A stretch of DNA of 64,000 nucleotides from Tsukamurella ocularis (GTDB taxonomy: Bacteria > Actinomycetota > Actinomycetes > Mycobacteriales > Mycobacteriaceae), in contig NZ_JANUCJ010000001.1 of the NCBI RefSeq assembly GCF_024807615.1, positions 372,001 to 436,000 on the forward strand, read 5' to 3'. How positions within the stretch are numbered: position 1 is the first letter of the stretch; every line of letters starts with the position of its first letter. The position numbers were made by a program, and so were the translations under genes. Below the pieces are notes generated by a model. That model was not told where the DNA came from. It saw only the letters and a program-made list of their open reading frames with translations, and searched no databases. This document shows positions 48,031 through 55,204 of the stretch, one piece after another.

Positions 48031-48359
48031 TCATCGACATCGTCTCCTCGATCTTGTTCCTCACCGGTGCCGTCTTCGCGGTGACCGCCGCGATCGGCAT
48101 CATCCGCTTCCCGGACACGCTGACCCGCATGCACGCGGCGACGAAGCCGCAGACTCTGGGCATGCTCCTGTTGCTGGCCGGCGCGATCGTGCGGATGACC
48201 GACTCCGTCGACGTGTGGATGCTGGTGCTGGCCGGGCTGTTCACGATGATCACCGCGCCCGCGGTCGCGCACCGAGTCGGCCGGGTGGCGTACCAGGAGC
48301 AGCGGCTGCGCGACAGCACCATCGACCCGGACCAGATGGAGACCGGCAGCCGCGACTGA
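48027..48359 (+). CDS. mrpG: Mrp antiporter subunit G
   Basis: Protein of 110 aa with three membrane helices and the conserved IIRFPDTLTRMHAATKPQTLGMLLLL block. It is the last gene of the six-gene operon. It ends only 19 bp from the convergent metallophore-type operon, with no clear terminator between. Confidence 0.93.
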   Translation: MIIDIVSSILFLTGAVFAVTAAIGIIRFPDTLTRMHAATKPQTLGMLLLLAGAIVRMTDSVDVWMLVLAGLFTMITAPAVAHRVGRVAYQEQRLRDSTIDPDQMETGSRD

Positions 48360-48378
48360 CAGCCGCCGGTCCCCCGGG

Positions 48379-49383
48379 TCACGCCCCGCCGCGCCCCGCC
48401 CAGCGCATCCGCGACCACGGCAGCGCGATCTCCGCCGGATCGTCGACGAGCAGCGGGCGCACCGGTTCCGCCGCGCCTGCATGGTCGGCCAGCGCGCGCA
48501 GGTAGCGGTGCCCGGTGTCGGGAAGCACCTGCACGGTGGCATCGACCGAAGTGCCTTGCTCCCGTTCGTAACCGGCCGCCACGTGCCCCGCACCGGAAGA
48601 CAGGCCCGCGAAGAGCGCGGATTCGCGGAGCAGCCGGTGGGTACCGGCACGGGCCACCTCGAACGAGACCCAGTGGATCACGTCGTAGAGCCCGTGTCGC
48701 ACGTTGTCGAACGGGATCGACGAGCCGATGCCGGCGATGAGCATGGCGGGGTCCTCCACGCGCTCGGCGCCGAAGGTGACGCTGCCGAAGGGCTGCACAC
48801 CGACCAACTCCACCGCCAGCCCCGCCTCCTCGAAGCCGAGCCGCAGTGCGCCGCTGGAGACACCCGAGCCGACGGGTGCGACGAGCCGCACCGACTCGGC
48901 CCCCGCGGCCGCCAGCTCCGCCGCCACACCGCGGGCGATGTCGCGGTAGCCGAGGTAGTGCACCGGGTCGTGGTACTGCCGCATCCAATGCAGCGACGGG
49001 TCCTGCGCGAGCAGCTCGGTGATGCGTCGGACGCGGCGGTCCTGGTCGAGTTTGAGTGACGCCGACGGCGGCATTTGCTCGAGATCCACCCCCAGGGCGA
49101 GGAGTTGGACCCGCAGCCCCTCGTCGATCGTCGTCGATCCGACGATGCGGCAGCGGACGCCCGCCTCGTGGCAGGCCAGTGCCAGAGCGTAGGCGTAGAT
49201 ACCCGACGAAGAGTCGATAACGGTGCCGCCGGGCCGGACCCGCCCCGCGTCGAGGGCGGCGCGAAGGGCGGCCCGGGCCGAGGCGACCTTCATCGATTCG
49301 AACCGCAGCAGGTACCGGTCGTCCGCGGCGCGGAGCAGGGCGGGGCGGCTCAGCGCCTCCGCGATGTGTCCGTCGATCCTCAT
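48379..49383 (-). CDS. PLP-dependent synthase of the cysteine synthase/SbnA family
   Basis: Protein of 334 aa with fold-type-II PLP enzyme landmarks: the Schiff-base lysine in RFESMKVASARAAL (about residue 32), the substrate loop DSSSGIYAYALALAC (family SSGNxG/A), and the phosphate-binding PVGSGVSSGAL. The lysine region is unlike true O-acetylserine sulfhydrylases and closer to SbnA, which joins O-phosphoserine to glutamate for staphyloferrin B. It is coupled to a GHMP kinase by ATGA, so the kinase may supply the phospho-amino acid that this enzyme condenses with an amine. The product is unknown. Last gene of the seven-gene operon. Confidence 0.8.
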   Translation of the reverse strand: MRIDGHIAEALSRPALLRAADDRYLLRFESMKVASARAALRAALDAGRVRPGGTVIDSSSGIYAYALALACHEAGVRCRIVGSTTIDEGLRVQLLALGVDLEQMPPSASLKLDQDRRVRRITELLAQDPSLHWMRQYHDPVHYLGYRDIARGVAAELAAAGAESVRLVAPVGSGVSSGALRLGFEEAGLAVELVGVQPFGSVTFGAERVEDPAMLIAGIGSSIPFDNVRHGLYDVIHWVSFEVARAGTHRLLRESALFAGLSSGAGHVAAGYEREQGTSVDATVQVLPDTGHRYLRALADHAGAAEPVRPLLVDDPAEIALPWSRMRWAGRGGA

Positions 49384-50300
49384 GCGACGCCGCCGATCAC
49401 GATCGGGACGTCGGCGACGCGGAAGCCGACCGCCCGGACGCGGGTACACGCCCGCCGCAGGCGGTCTCGGGGGTGCTCCCGGTCGAAGAGCAGGCCCGCG
49501 ACGTTCCCGGAGTGTGCCACCTGCACGCCGAGCGCTCCCCCGCGCTCGGCCGCCGCGATGAGACGGTCGAGTCCGGGCTTGTGGTGGCGACTCTGGTTGA
49601 GCAGCGCGCTACGGGTCGCTACCGCGGCGACGCCCGCCGCGTCGCCGGCGGAGACCGCGCGGCGTAACTGAGCACGCAACTCCTCGTACTCGGCCACGTC
49701 CCCGGCGCCCGCCGGGGGCAGCGCCAGCGTGTCGACGGGACCGCCGAGCACACAGCGCACCAGCAGCATCGCCGGCAGGGTTTCGCCTAGCTCCTCGATG
49801 ACGTGGCCGTGCCGGTGCGCGAACAAGATCGGGCGGTCGGCCCACAGGGGGTCGGAGGCACCCTCGGCGGCGACGGCGAGGCGGGCGACGATGTCGGCGT
49901 CGAGTTCGACGCCGGCGCAGTCCGCGACGGCGCGGACCGCGGCGAGCACGTCGGCGGTCGAGGATCCGAGCCCCAGGCCGACGGCCGTCGTCCGGGCGAT
50001 ACGTAGCTCGCCTCCTGTACAGCCGAGCGCGTCGCACTCCCGCAGGTGGGCCAGCGTGGCCTCGGCAGCCCTTCGCGCCTTCCCCAGGTCGCGCGCGCCG
50101 CCGCTGGCCCGTGCCCGCACGGCGCCCGAGGCGTCCGGGGCGAAGACCGCCACGGACCCGACGGTGCCGATCGGCACGGTTACCAGGCCTGGGCACTCAC
50201 CCTGAACCAGACAGCGGAACCGGCCCTGGAGGAGTTCGCCGTGGTGGCCGATGCTCCGGCCCACCCCGCGACCGCGAGAGGCGTTGCGCGGTGTGCTCAT
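49380..50300 (-). CDS. GHMP kinase, PduX-like (threonine/serine kinase)
   Basis: Protein of 306 aa with GHMP motifs: SIGHHGELLQG at the N-terminus as in the L-threonine kinase PduX, the phosphate loop VGLGLGSSTADVLAAVRA (about residue 110), and C-terminal VQVAHSGNVAGLLFD. PduX makes O-phosphothreonine for cobalamin, but no cobalamin genes lie here. The neighbouring PLP synthase suggests it makes O-phosphoserine or O-phosphothreonine as an activated building block, similar in logic to SbnI feeding SbnA. It overlaps genes on both sides by ATGA. Confidence 0.78.
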   Translation of the reverse strand: MSTPRNASRGRGVGRSIGHHGELLQGRFRCLVQGECPGLVTVPIGTVGSVAVFAPDASGAVRARASGGARDLGKARRAAEATLAHLRECDALGCTGGELRIARTTAVGLGLGSSTADVLAAVRAVADCAGVELDADIVARLAVAAEGASDPLWADRPILFAHRHGHVIEELGETLPAMLLVRCVLGGPVDTLALPPAGAGDVAEYEELRAQLRRAVSAGDAAGVAAVATRSALLNQSRHHKPGLDRLIAAAERGGALGVQVAHSGNVAGLLFDREHPRDRLRRACTRVRAVGFRVADVPIVIGGVA

Positions 50301-51502
50301 CCGACGCGCTCCTCTGCGCGGGCCCCGTGCAGCGCGCGCCGGGCGAAGAACGCCGAGAGCGCGGTCGCGCCGCCGAGGACGACGCCGACGCCGGTCCAGC
50401 CGCCGAGCGCGAGCGCCGCGCCGGCGAGGGAGGCGCCCGCGAAGACTCCGACGCTCTGCGCCGCCCCGTTGAGCGAGAGGACGGTGCCGCGCACCGGTCC
50501 CGCCCCGCGGACCAGCGTTGTGGTCACCGCGGCGGCGATGACAGCGTGCGAGGCGGAGACGAGAGCCACCATCGGCCAGGCGACGGCGACGTGCGGCGCG
50601 GTGTAGAGCGCCACCATGGCGACGGAGGCGACGAGGATCGCCGCGAGCACCGTACCGAGCAGACGATCGGCACCGCGGTCCTGCATCACCTTGCCGCCCA
50701 GGAAGTTCCCGAGGAAAAAGGCGAGGCCGGAGGTGGCCCACACCAGGGAGAACCAGCCCGTCCCGATGCCGAAACGCTGGCCGAAGGCAGCAGCGATGTA
50801 GGCGAGGGAGCCCATGAAGGCGAGAGTGCGTAGGAGCGAGACCGCCAGGGTGTCGAGGGCACCGGGGATCGACCGCACGGTGCGGAAGGCCTGGAGGTAG
50901 CTCACGGAGGTGTTCCCGCCGCGCGGATCGCGGCGGAGGGCGACCAGCGCCGCGACCACGAGCAGCACCACCGCGGTCGCGGCCATGTCGGCGCGCCAGC
51001 CCCACAGCACGGCGGGCAGGGCGAGGACCGGCGCCGCGAGGACCGCCGTCAGCGTCATGGTCGACGAGACGAGGGTCGCGGCCCGCGCGGACGCGGCCGG
51101 GGTATCGAACCGGTCGGCGGCCATGGCCGACACCGCGGGGTTGAGGACGGCGGTGCCCGCGCCGATCAGCAGACAGAAGGCGATCCACGCGACGGTGCTG
51201 CCCTGCAGCGCGAGTCCGCACCCCAGCGCAAGCACGAGCAGAGCCAGCGCGGCCACCGACGAGCGCGAGAGCTTGTCCAGCAAGGGGGCGGCCGCGACGC
51301 CGACCAGCAGTGCGGCGACCCCGCCGAGACCTCGCAGGCCGCCGATGAGGTCGACGCCCGCGTGTGCGTCGGCGGCGATGGCGATGAGGAAGTTCGCCAT
51401 CACGGTGAACGGGACGAGGCCCAGCGCGGCGGCGGCGAGCATCGGCCAGATCGTGCGGATCAGCACGCTGTCCGGCAGCGGACGGTCCCCGGGCGCGTTC
51501 AC
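50297..51502 (-). CDS. MFS transporter, putative metallophore exporter
   Basis: Protein of 401 aa with twelve predicted membrane segments of the major facilitator superfamily (for example FLIAIAADAHAGVDLIGGLRGLGGVAALLVGVAAAPLLD, and AVSAMAADRF after helix 4). It lies inside an operon with amino-acid-building enzymes and an ABC importer, so export of the finished small chelator is the likely role by analogy with MFS exporters of siderophore loci. The GTG start overlaps the upstream stop (GTGA). Confidence 0.82.
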   Translation of the reverse strand: MNAPGDRPLPDSVLIRTIWPMLAAAALGLVPFTVMANFLIAIAADAHAGVDLIGGLRGLGGVAALLVGVAAAPLLDKLSRSSVAALALLVLALGCGLALQGSTVAWIAFCLLIGAGTAVLNPAVSAMAADRFDTPAASARAATLVSSTMTLTAVLAAPVLALPAVLWGWRADMAATAVVLLVVAALVALRRDPRGGNTSVSYLQAFRTVRSIPGALDTLAVSLLRTLAFMGSLAYIAAAFGQRFGIGTGWFSLVWATSGLAFFLGNFLGGKVMQDRGADRLLGTVLAAILVASVAMVALYTAPHVAVAWPMVALVSASHAVIAAAVTTTLVRGAGPVRGTVLSLNGAAQSVGVFAGASLAGAALALGGWTGVGVVLGGATALSAFFARRALHGARAEERVG

Positions 51503-52293
51503 GCCCGCCCCCGGTAGAGGTACATCGGCGAGGCGTCGGCGGAGAACTGCGAGAAGGGGAAGTGCTCGGCGGAGAGCGCGCTCACGCCCGCATCGAGGAA
51601 GGCGCGGGCGACGGCCGATCCGCTCTGCGCGTACACGGCAAGCGGTACGTCGCGCTCCCGACAGATAGCAAGGATCTCGTCGAAACTACCGTTGCCCAGG
51701 GTCATCCCGGTCGCGAGCACCGCGTCGGCCTCGGCCAGCACCGCGCGGTGGTCGTCCGCGACGGGGTCGCCCCAGTGGGTGCGCTGCAGGTTCCGGTCCG
51801 CGAGCAGGGGCTCGCCGCCGCGCTCGCGGATCGCGGCCACAAGGGGGTTCACCACGCCGATCAGCGCCACTCGAGCGCCCGGGGCGACAGAGAGGAGTTC
51901 CGCCACCGCGGCGTCGCGGGCGATCGCACGGATGTCGGGGGTGCCGGTGGGCAGTGTCCGGAGCTCGGCACGGGGATCCTCACGGTGCGGCGCCGCGGCA
52001 CCGAGTGCGGCGTCGGCCGCGGCGATCCGCAGCGGCTGTGCGGCGTGCTCGAGCAGGGCAGCGAGTGGCTCGCCGGACAGGTCCGCGATGTCGGGATCGA
52101 GCTCCCCCTCCTCGAACGCACACGCGCCGAAGGAATCCCCGACGCGGACCAGAACGTATCGGTTGCGATAACGCTGGTCGCTCCCGGCAAGGCGGGTGCC
52201 GTGCGCGACGAAGAAGACGCTGCGGGCCACCTGATCCTGCGCGACCTCTCGAGCGAGGTCGAGAACGTCGGCGACGGTTCCGGGTGCACTCAT
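51499..52293 (-). CDS. DUF4213/DUF364 (putative heavy-metal chelation) protein
   Basis: Protein of 264 aa. The C-terminal half has a Rossmann-like DUF364 pattern: VALIGVVNPLVAAIRERG, ADAVLATGMTLGNGSFDEIL and VPLAVYAQSGSAVARAFLDAGVSAL. The N-terminal part (RYRNRYVLVRVGDSFGACAFEEGELD, DIADLSGEPLAALLEHA) fits DUF4213. The family has been named putative heavy-metal chelation from structural work, but its reaction is not established. The ATG overlaps the binding-protein stop. Biosynthetic enzyme or metal-release factor are both possible. Confidence 0.7.
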   Translation of the reverse strand: MSAPGTVADVLDLAREVAQDQVARSVFFVAHGTRLAGSDQRYRNRYVLVRVGDSFGACAFEEGELDPDIADLSGEPLAALLEHAAQPLRIAAADAALGAAAPHREDPRAELRTLPTGTPDIRAIARDAAVAELLSVAPGARVALIGVVNPLVAAIRERGGEPLLADRNLQRTHWGDPVADDHRAVLAEADAVLATGMTLGNGSFDEILAICRERDVPLAVYAQSGSAVARAFLDAGVSALSAEHFPFSQFSADASPMYLYRGRA

Positions 52294-53291
52294 CGGGCCA
52301 CCCCGCTCTGCTCCAGGTAGTCGGCGAGGGCCGCCGCGGCATCGAGGTTGCGCGGGCCGGCCACCAGCTCGGCGTAGTCCACCACGCGGATCCGGTTCTC
52401 GCGCACCGCGGGCGAGTCCTTGATCGGCGACGACTGTCGTAAGTAGTCGATCTTCTGCTGCGCGGGCTGCTTGTCGTAGTCGACGATGACGATCACCTCG
52501 GGCTGCGCCTGCACCACCGACTCCCACCCGACGGAGGTCCATCGCCCGTCCACGTCGTGGGTCACGGAGCGGCCGCCTGCGAGGGAGACCACCTGGTCCG
52601 CCGCGGCGCGGCGCCCGGCGGTGTAGGGCTCCGCTGTCCCTGAGTCGTAGACGAACACCGACGGCTTCACCGTCTTGCGGTCGGCACGCTCCTGCAGCGC
52701 GCGCTCGCGGGCCCGCAGGTCGTCGACGAGCTTCGTGGCGCGGTCCGGGACGCGGAAGATCGCGCCGAGGTTGGTGAGGTCGGTGTAGGTGTCCGCCAAC
52801 GGATTCACCTCCCTAGCGGCGGGCTTGTCGCCGTAGTTGTAGCAGGTCTCCTCCTGCATGTAGCTCTCGATCCTCAACTTGCCCAGCGACTCCGGTGTGA
52901 CGCCGCGGGCGGGGCTGAACCCCGCCTGCCAGCCCGCGAACACCCAGTCCGCCTTGGCGGCAACGAGCGGCTCCTGGGTGAGCACGCCGTCGCTGAGGAT
53001 CGGAACCTTGGCGTACTCGTCGCGGTACGGCGATTTCGCGATCACGCCGTGCACCGTCTTCGGCAGGACGATGCCCTTGATGCGGTCGGTGAGGCCGAGC
53101 GCGAACATCTTCTCGATCGCCGAGACGTCGTACGGAACCGCGGCGGTGGGCGACCGGTACTGCTGGTGCACACCGCAGTTGGTGACATCGACGAGGTCGG
53201 TCGTGGTTTCGGCGGGGCGGGCGCCGCAGGCGGTGCCGGCGAGTAGGGTGCCTGCCGCGATAGCCGCGGCGAGCAGGGGACGGGGGTGCAT
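52290..53291 (-). CDS. Metallophore-binding lipoprotein (FecB/BtuF family)
   Basis: Protein of 333 aa with a lipoprotein signal (LLAGTAC, Cys about residue 22) and a periplasmic-binding fold of the siderophore/cobalamin type (VPYDVSAIEKMFALGLTDRIKGIV, ADWVFAGWQAGF, QPEVIVIVDYD). It differs from both binding proteins of the NRPS locus. It is followed by overlapping biosynthesis-type genes and preceded by the matching ATPase and permease, so this is a complete importer. Confidence 0.88.
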   Translation of the reverse strand: MHPRPLLAAAIAAGTLLAGTACGARPAETTTDLVDVTNCGVHQQYRSPTAAVPYDVSAIEKMFALGLTDRIKGIVLPKTVHGVIAKSPYRDEYAKVPILSDGVLTQEPLVAAKADWVFAGWQAGFSPARGVTPESLGKLRIESYMQEETCYNYGDKPAAREVNPLADTYTDLTNLGAIFRVPDRATKLVDDLRARERALQERADRKTVKPSVFVYDSGTAEPYTAGRRAAADQVVSLAGGRSVTHDVDGRWTSVGWESVVQAQPEVIVIVDYDKQPAQQKIDYLRQSSPIKDSPAVRENRIRVVDYAELVAGPRNLDAAAALADYLEQSGVAR

Positions 53292-53318
53292 CGGTCGATC
53301 CTTTCGATCGGTCGGTTT

Positions 53319-54068
53319 CTACAGTTCGAAGCGGATGCGCGGCGGGCCTGTGCCGGCCGCAGCGATCACGGGCCGCACGCCGTAGACCTCGTCGATCCTG
53401 TCGGCCGTGAGCACCTCGCCCGGGGTTCCGGTGGCGACCACCCGGCCGCGGTCGAGGAGCACCAGGCGGTCGCAGCTCTGGGCGGCGAGGTCGATGTCGT
53501 GGATGGCGGTGACAGTCGTCTTGGTCGTGGCACGGAGCAACCGCAGCAAGTCCAGCTGGTGCCGCACGTCGAGATGGTTGAGCGGCTCGTCGAGCAGGAG
53601 AACCGGCGTGTCCTGCGCGAGGGCACGAGCGATGAGGACGCGTTGCCGCTCGCCCCCGGAGAGTCCCAGCACGCTGCGGCGCCGGAGCGCGGTCGCGTCC
53701 ACCGCGACGAGCGCTGCCTCACAGGCGCCGATCGCCGCTGCGCTGCCGGCGTCGCCGTGGGCGAAACGCCCCAGCATCACCGTCTCCTCTGCCGTGAAAC
53801 CCAGATGCCCGGTCTCGCTCTGAGTGACAGCGGAGACCAGGCGCGCACCGTCGCGGCGGCGCATCGCGGCGAGGTCCCGCCCACCCACACGCACTGTCCC
53901 CGAGGCGGGAGCGATCGCCCGGTAGAGGCAGCGCAGCAGCGTCGACTTGCCACTGCCGTTCGGCCCGATCAGCCCGACGTGCGCGCCCGCGGCGATGTCG
54001 AGCGAGATATCGTGGAGCACGCGGGTTCCACCGATTTCCACGGTGATCCGATCCAGTTCGATCCTCAC
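53319..54068 (-). CDS. FecE-type ABC transporter ATPase
   Basis: Protein of 249 aa with all ATPase motifs intact: Walker A GPNGSGKST, signature LSGGERQRVLIARAL, Walker B VLLLDEPLNHLD and the switch histidine in AIHDIDLAAQ. It energises uptake through the adjoining permease. The GTG start overlaps the permease stop (GTGA); longer frames are shadows of the permease gene. Confidence 0.93.
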   Translation of the reverse strand: MRIELDRITVEIGGTRVLHDISLDIAAGAHVGLIGPNGSGKSTLLRCLYRAIAPASGTVRVGGRDLAAMRRRDGARLVSAVTQSETGHLGFTAEETVMLGRFAHGDAGSAAAIGACEAALVAVDATALRRRSVLGLSGGERQRVLIARALAQDTPVLLLDEPLNHLDVRHQLDLLRLLRATTKTTVTAIHDIDLAAQSCDRLVLLDRGRVVATGTPGEVLTADRIDEVYGVRPVIAAAGTGPPRIRFEL

Positions 54069-55132
54069 GCGGCGCCGCCCAGCAGTCCCCCGCGGCGCCG
54101 CAGCAGGACGATGAAGACGGGCACGCCGACCAGGGCGGTCACGATGCCCAGCGGCAGCTCGCGCGGCGCCACCACCAGGCGGCTCAGCAGGTCCACCCAC
54201 ACCAGCAGCAGCGCTCCGACGAGCGGGGCGAGCAGGAGCACCGCACGGTGCGCCGGACCGACGATCATGCGGACTGCATGCGGGACGACGAGCCCGACGA
54301 AGCCGACGGTGCCCGCGATGGCGACCAAGACCGAGGTCATGACCACAATGACCAGGAACAGCATGCGGCGCGCGCGGTGCGGGTCGAGGCCGAGCGCCGC
54401 GGCGGCCTCGTCGCCCTGCGCCAGGACGTCGAGGACGCCCGCGAGGCGCCCGGTGATAGCGGCGCACACCGCCACCGTCACGGCGACCAGGGGGAGAACG
54501 GACCACTGCGCTCCCCCGAGACCACCTAGCAGCCAGAACATCACGGACCGCGCGGCGTCGCCGACGGGGTCGAAGAAGACGATCGCCCCAGCAAGGCCCT
54601 GAAAGGCGAAGGCGAGCACAACGCCGGTGAGCACCAGCCGGACCGGGCTGAGGGTGCCGTCGGCCGTCCGACTGAGCAGGTATACCAGCAGCGAGGCGAG
54701 CACCGCGGTCGCGAACGCCGCCCCCGCCGTGCCGGCGATGCCGAGGCCCGCCACGACACCGGTGGTGACCACGAAGCTCGCGCCCACGGATGCACCGCTG
54801 GAGATTCCGAGGATGAAGGGGTCGGCGAGTGGATTCCGGACGAGGGCCTGGCAGGCGACCCCCGCGATGGCGAGACCGGCGCCGACGAGGGCCGCGAGCA
54901 GCACCCGCGGCACGCGCAGGTCCCAGAGGATCGAGTAGGTCGACTGGTCCTCGCGGGCGAGGGTGCCGCCGGTCAGGGCCGCCCAGAGCAGGCGTCGGAC
55001 GTCGCCGAGCGGCACCGTCGCCGCGCCCTGCGACACCGCGACGCCCATCGACACGGCGAGGACCACCGCGAGGACTCCGGCGAGGAGGAGCGGGGAGGCT
55101 CCGGCGCGGCGACCGAGCGAGGTGGTGAGCAC
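54065..55132 (-). CDS. FecCD-type ABC transporter permease
   Basis: Protein of 355 aa with about ten membrane helices and family landmarks: DLRVPRVLLAALVGAGLAIAGVACQALVRNPLADPFILGISSGASVGA near the N-terminus and GTVGFVGLVVPHAVRMIVG late. Only one permease gene is present, so it probably homodimerises. First gene of the operon. The GTG start has no good ribosome binding site, and a Zur/Fur-like palindrome begins 10 bp upstream, so the transcript may be nearly leaderless. Confidence 0.92.
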   Translation of the reverse strand: MLTTSLGRRAGASPLLLAGVLAVVLAVSMGVAVSQGAATVPLGDVRRLLWAALTGGTLAREDQSTYSILWDLRVPRVLLAALVGAGLAIAGVACQALVRNPLADPFILGISSGASVGASFVVTTGVVAGLGIAGTAGAAFATAVLASLLVYLLSRTADGTLSPVRLVLTGVVLAFAFQGLAGAIVFFDPVGDAARSVMFWLLGGLGGAQWSVLPLVAVTVAVCAAITGRLAGVLDVLAQGDEAAAALGLDPHRARRMLFLVIVVMTSVLVAIAGTVGFVGLVVPHAVRMIVGPAHRAVLLLAPLVGALLLVWVDLLSRLVVAPRELPLGIVTALVGVPVFIVLLRRRGGLLGGAA

Positions 55133-55142
55133 ACGACAAAGC

Positions 55143-55163
55143 TAACGAGAATCATTTTCGTTA
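55143..55163. promoter_or_regulatory. Zur/Fur-family operator candidate
   Basis: A 21-bp palindrome with arms TAACGAGAAT and ATTTTCGTTA around a central C; 9 of 10 arm positions pair. The core GAGAATCATTTTC is one change from the GAAAATCATTTTC core of actinobacterial Zur boxes as I know them. It does not resemble the IdeR iron box. Confidence 0.65.
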
Positions 55164-55167
55164 ACAA

Positions 55168-55181
55168 AGACGCATGCGTCT
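55168..55181. repeat. Perfect 14-bp palindrome AGACGCATGCGTCT
   Basis: It lies between the putative Zur box and the end of the upstream YbdK-type gene. It could be a second regulator site or part of the promoter. There is no U-rich tail to make it a convincing terminator. Confidence 0.4.
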
Positions 55182-55204
55182 ATGCGTGGACCGCCGGGGA
55201 GCGG

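Noticed and set aside
48379-49383. PLP enzyme as the housekeeping cysteine synthase
   Set aside because: The lysine region and substrate loop differ from CysK, and it is embedded in a transporter/kinase operon without cysE or sulfur genes.
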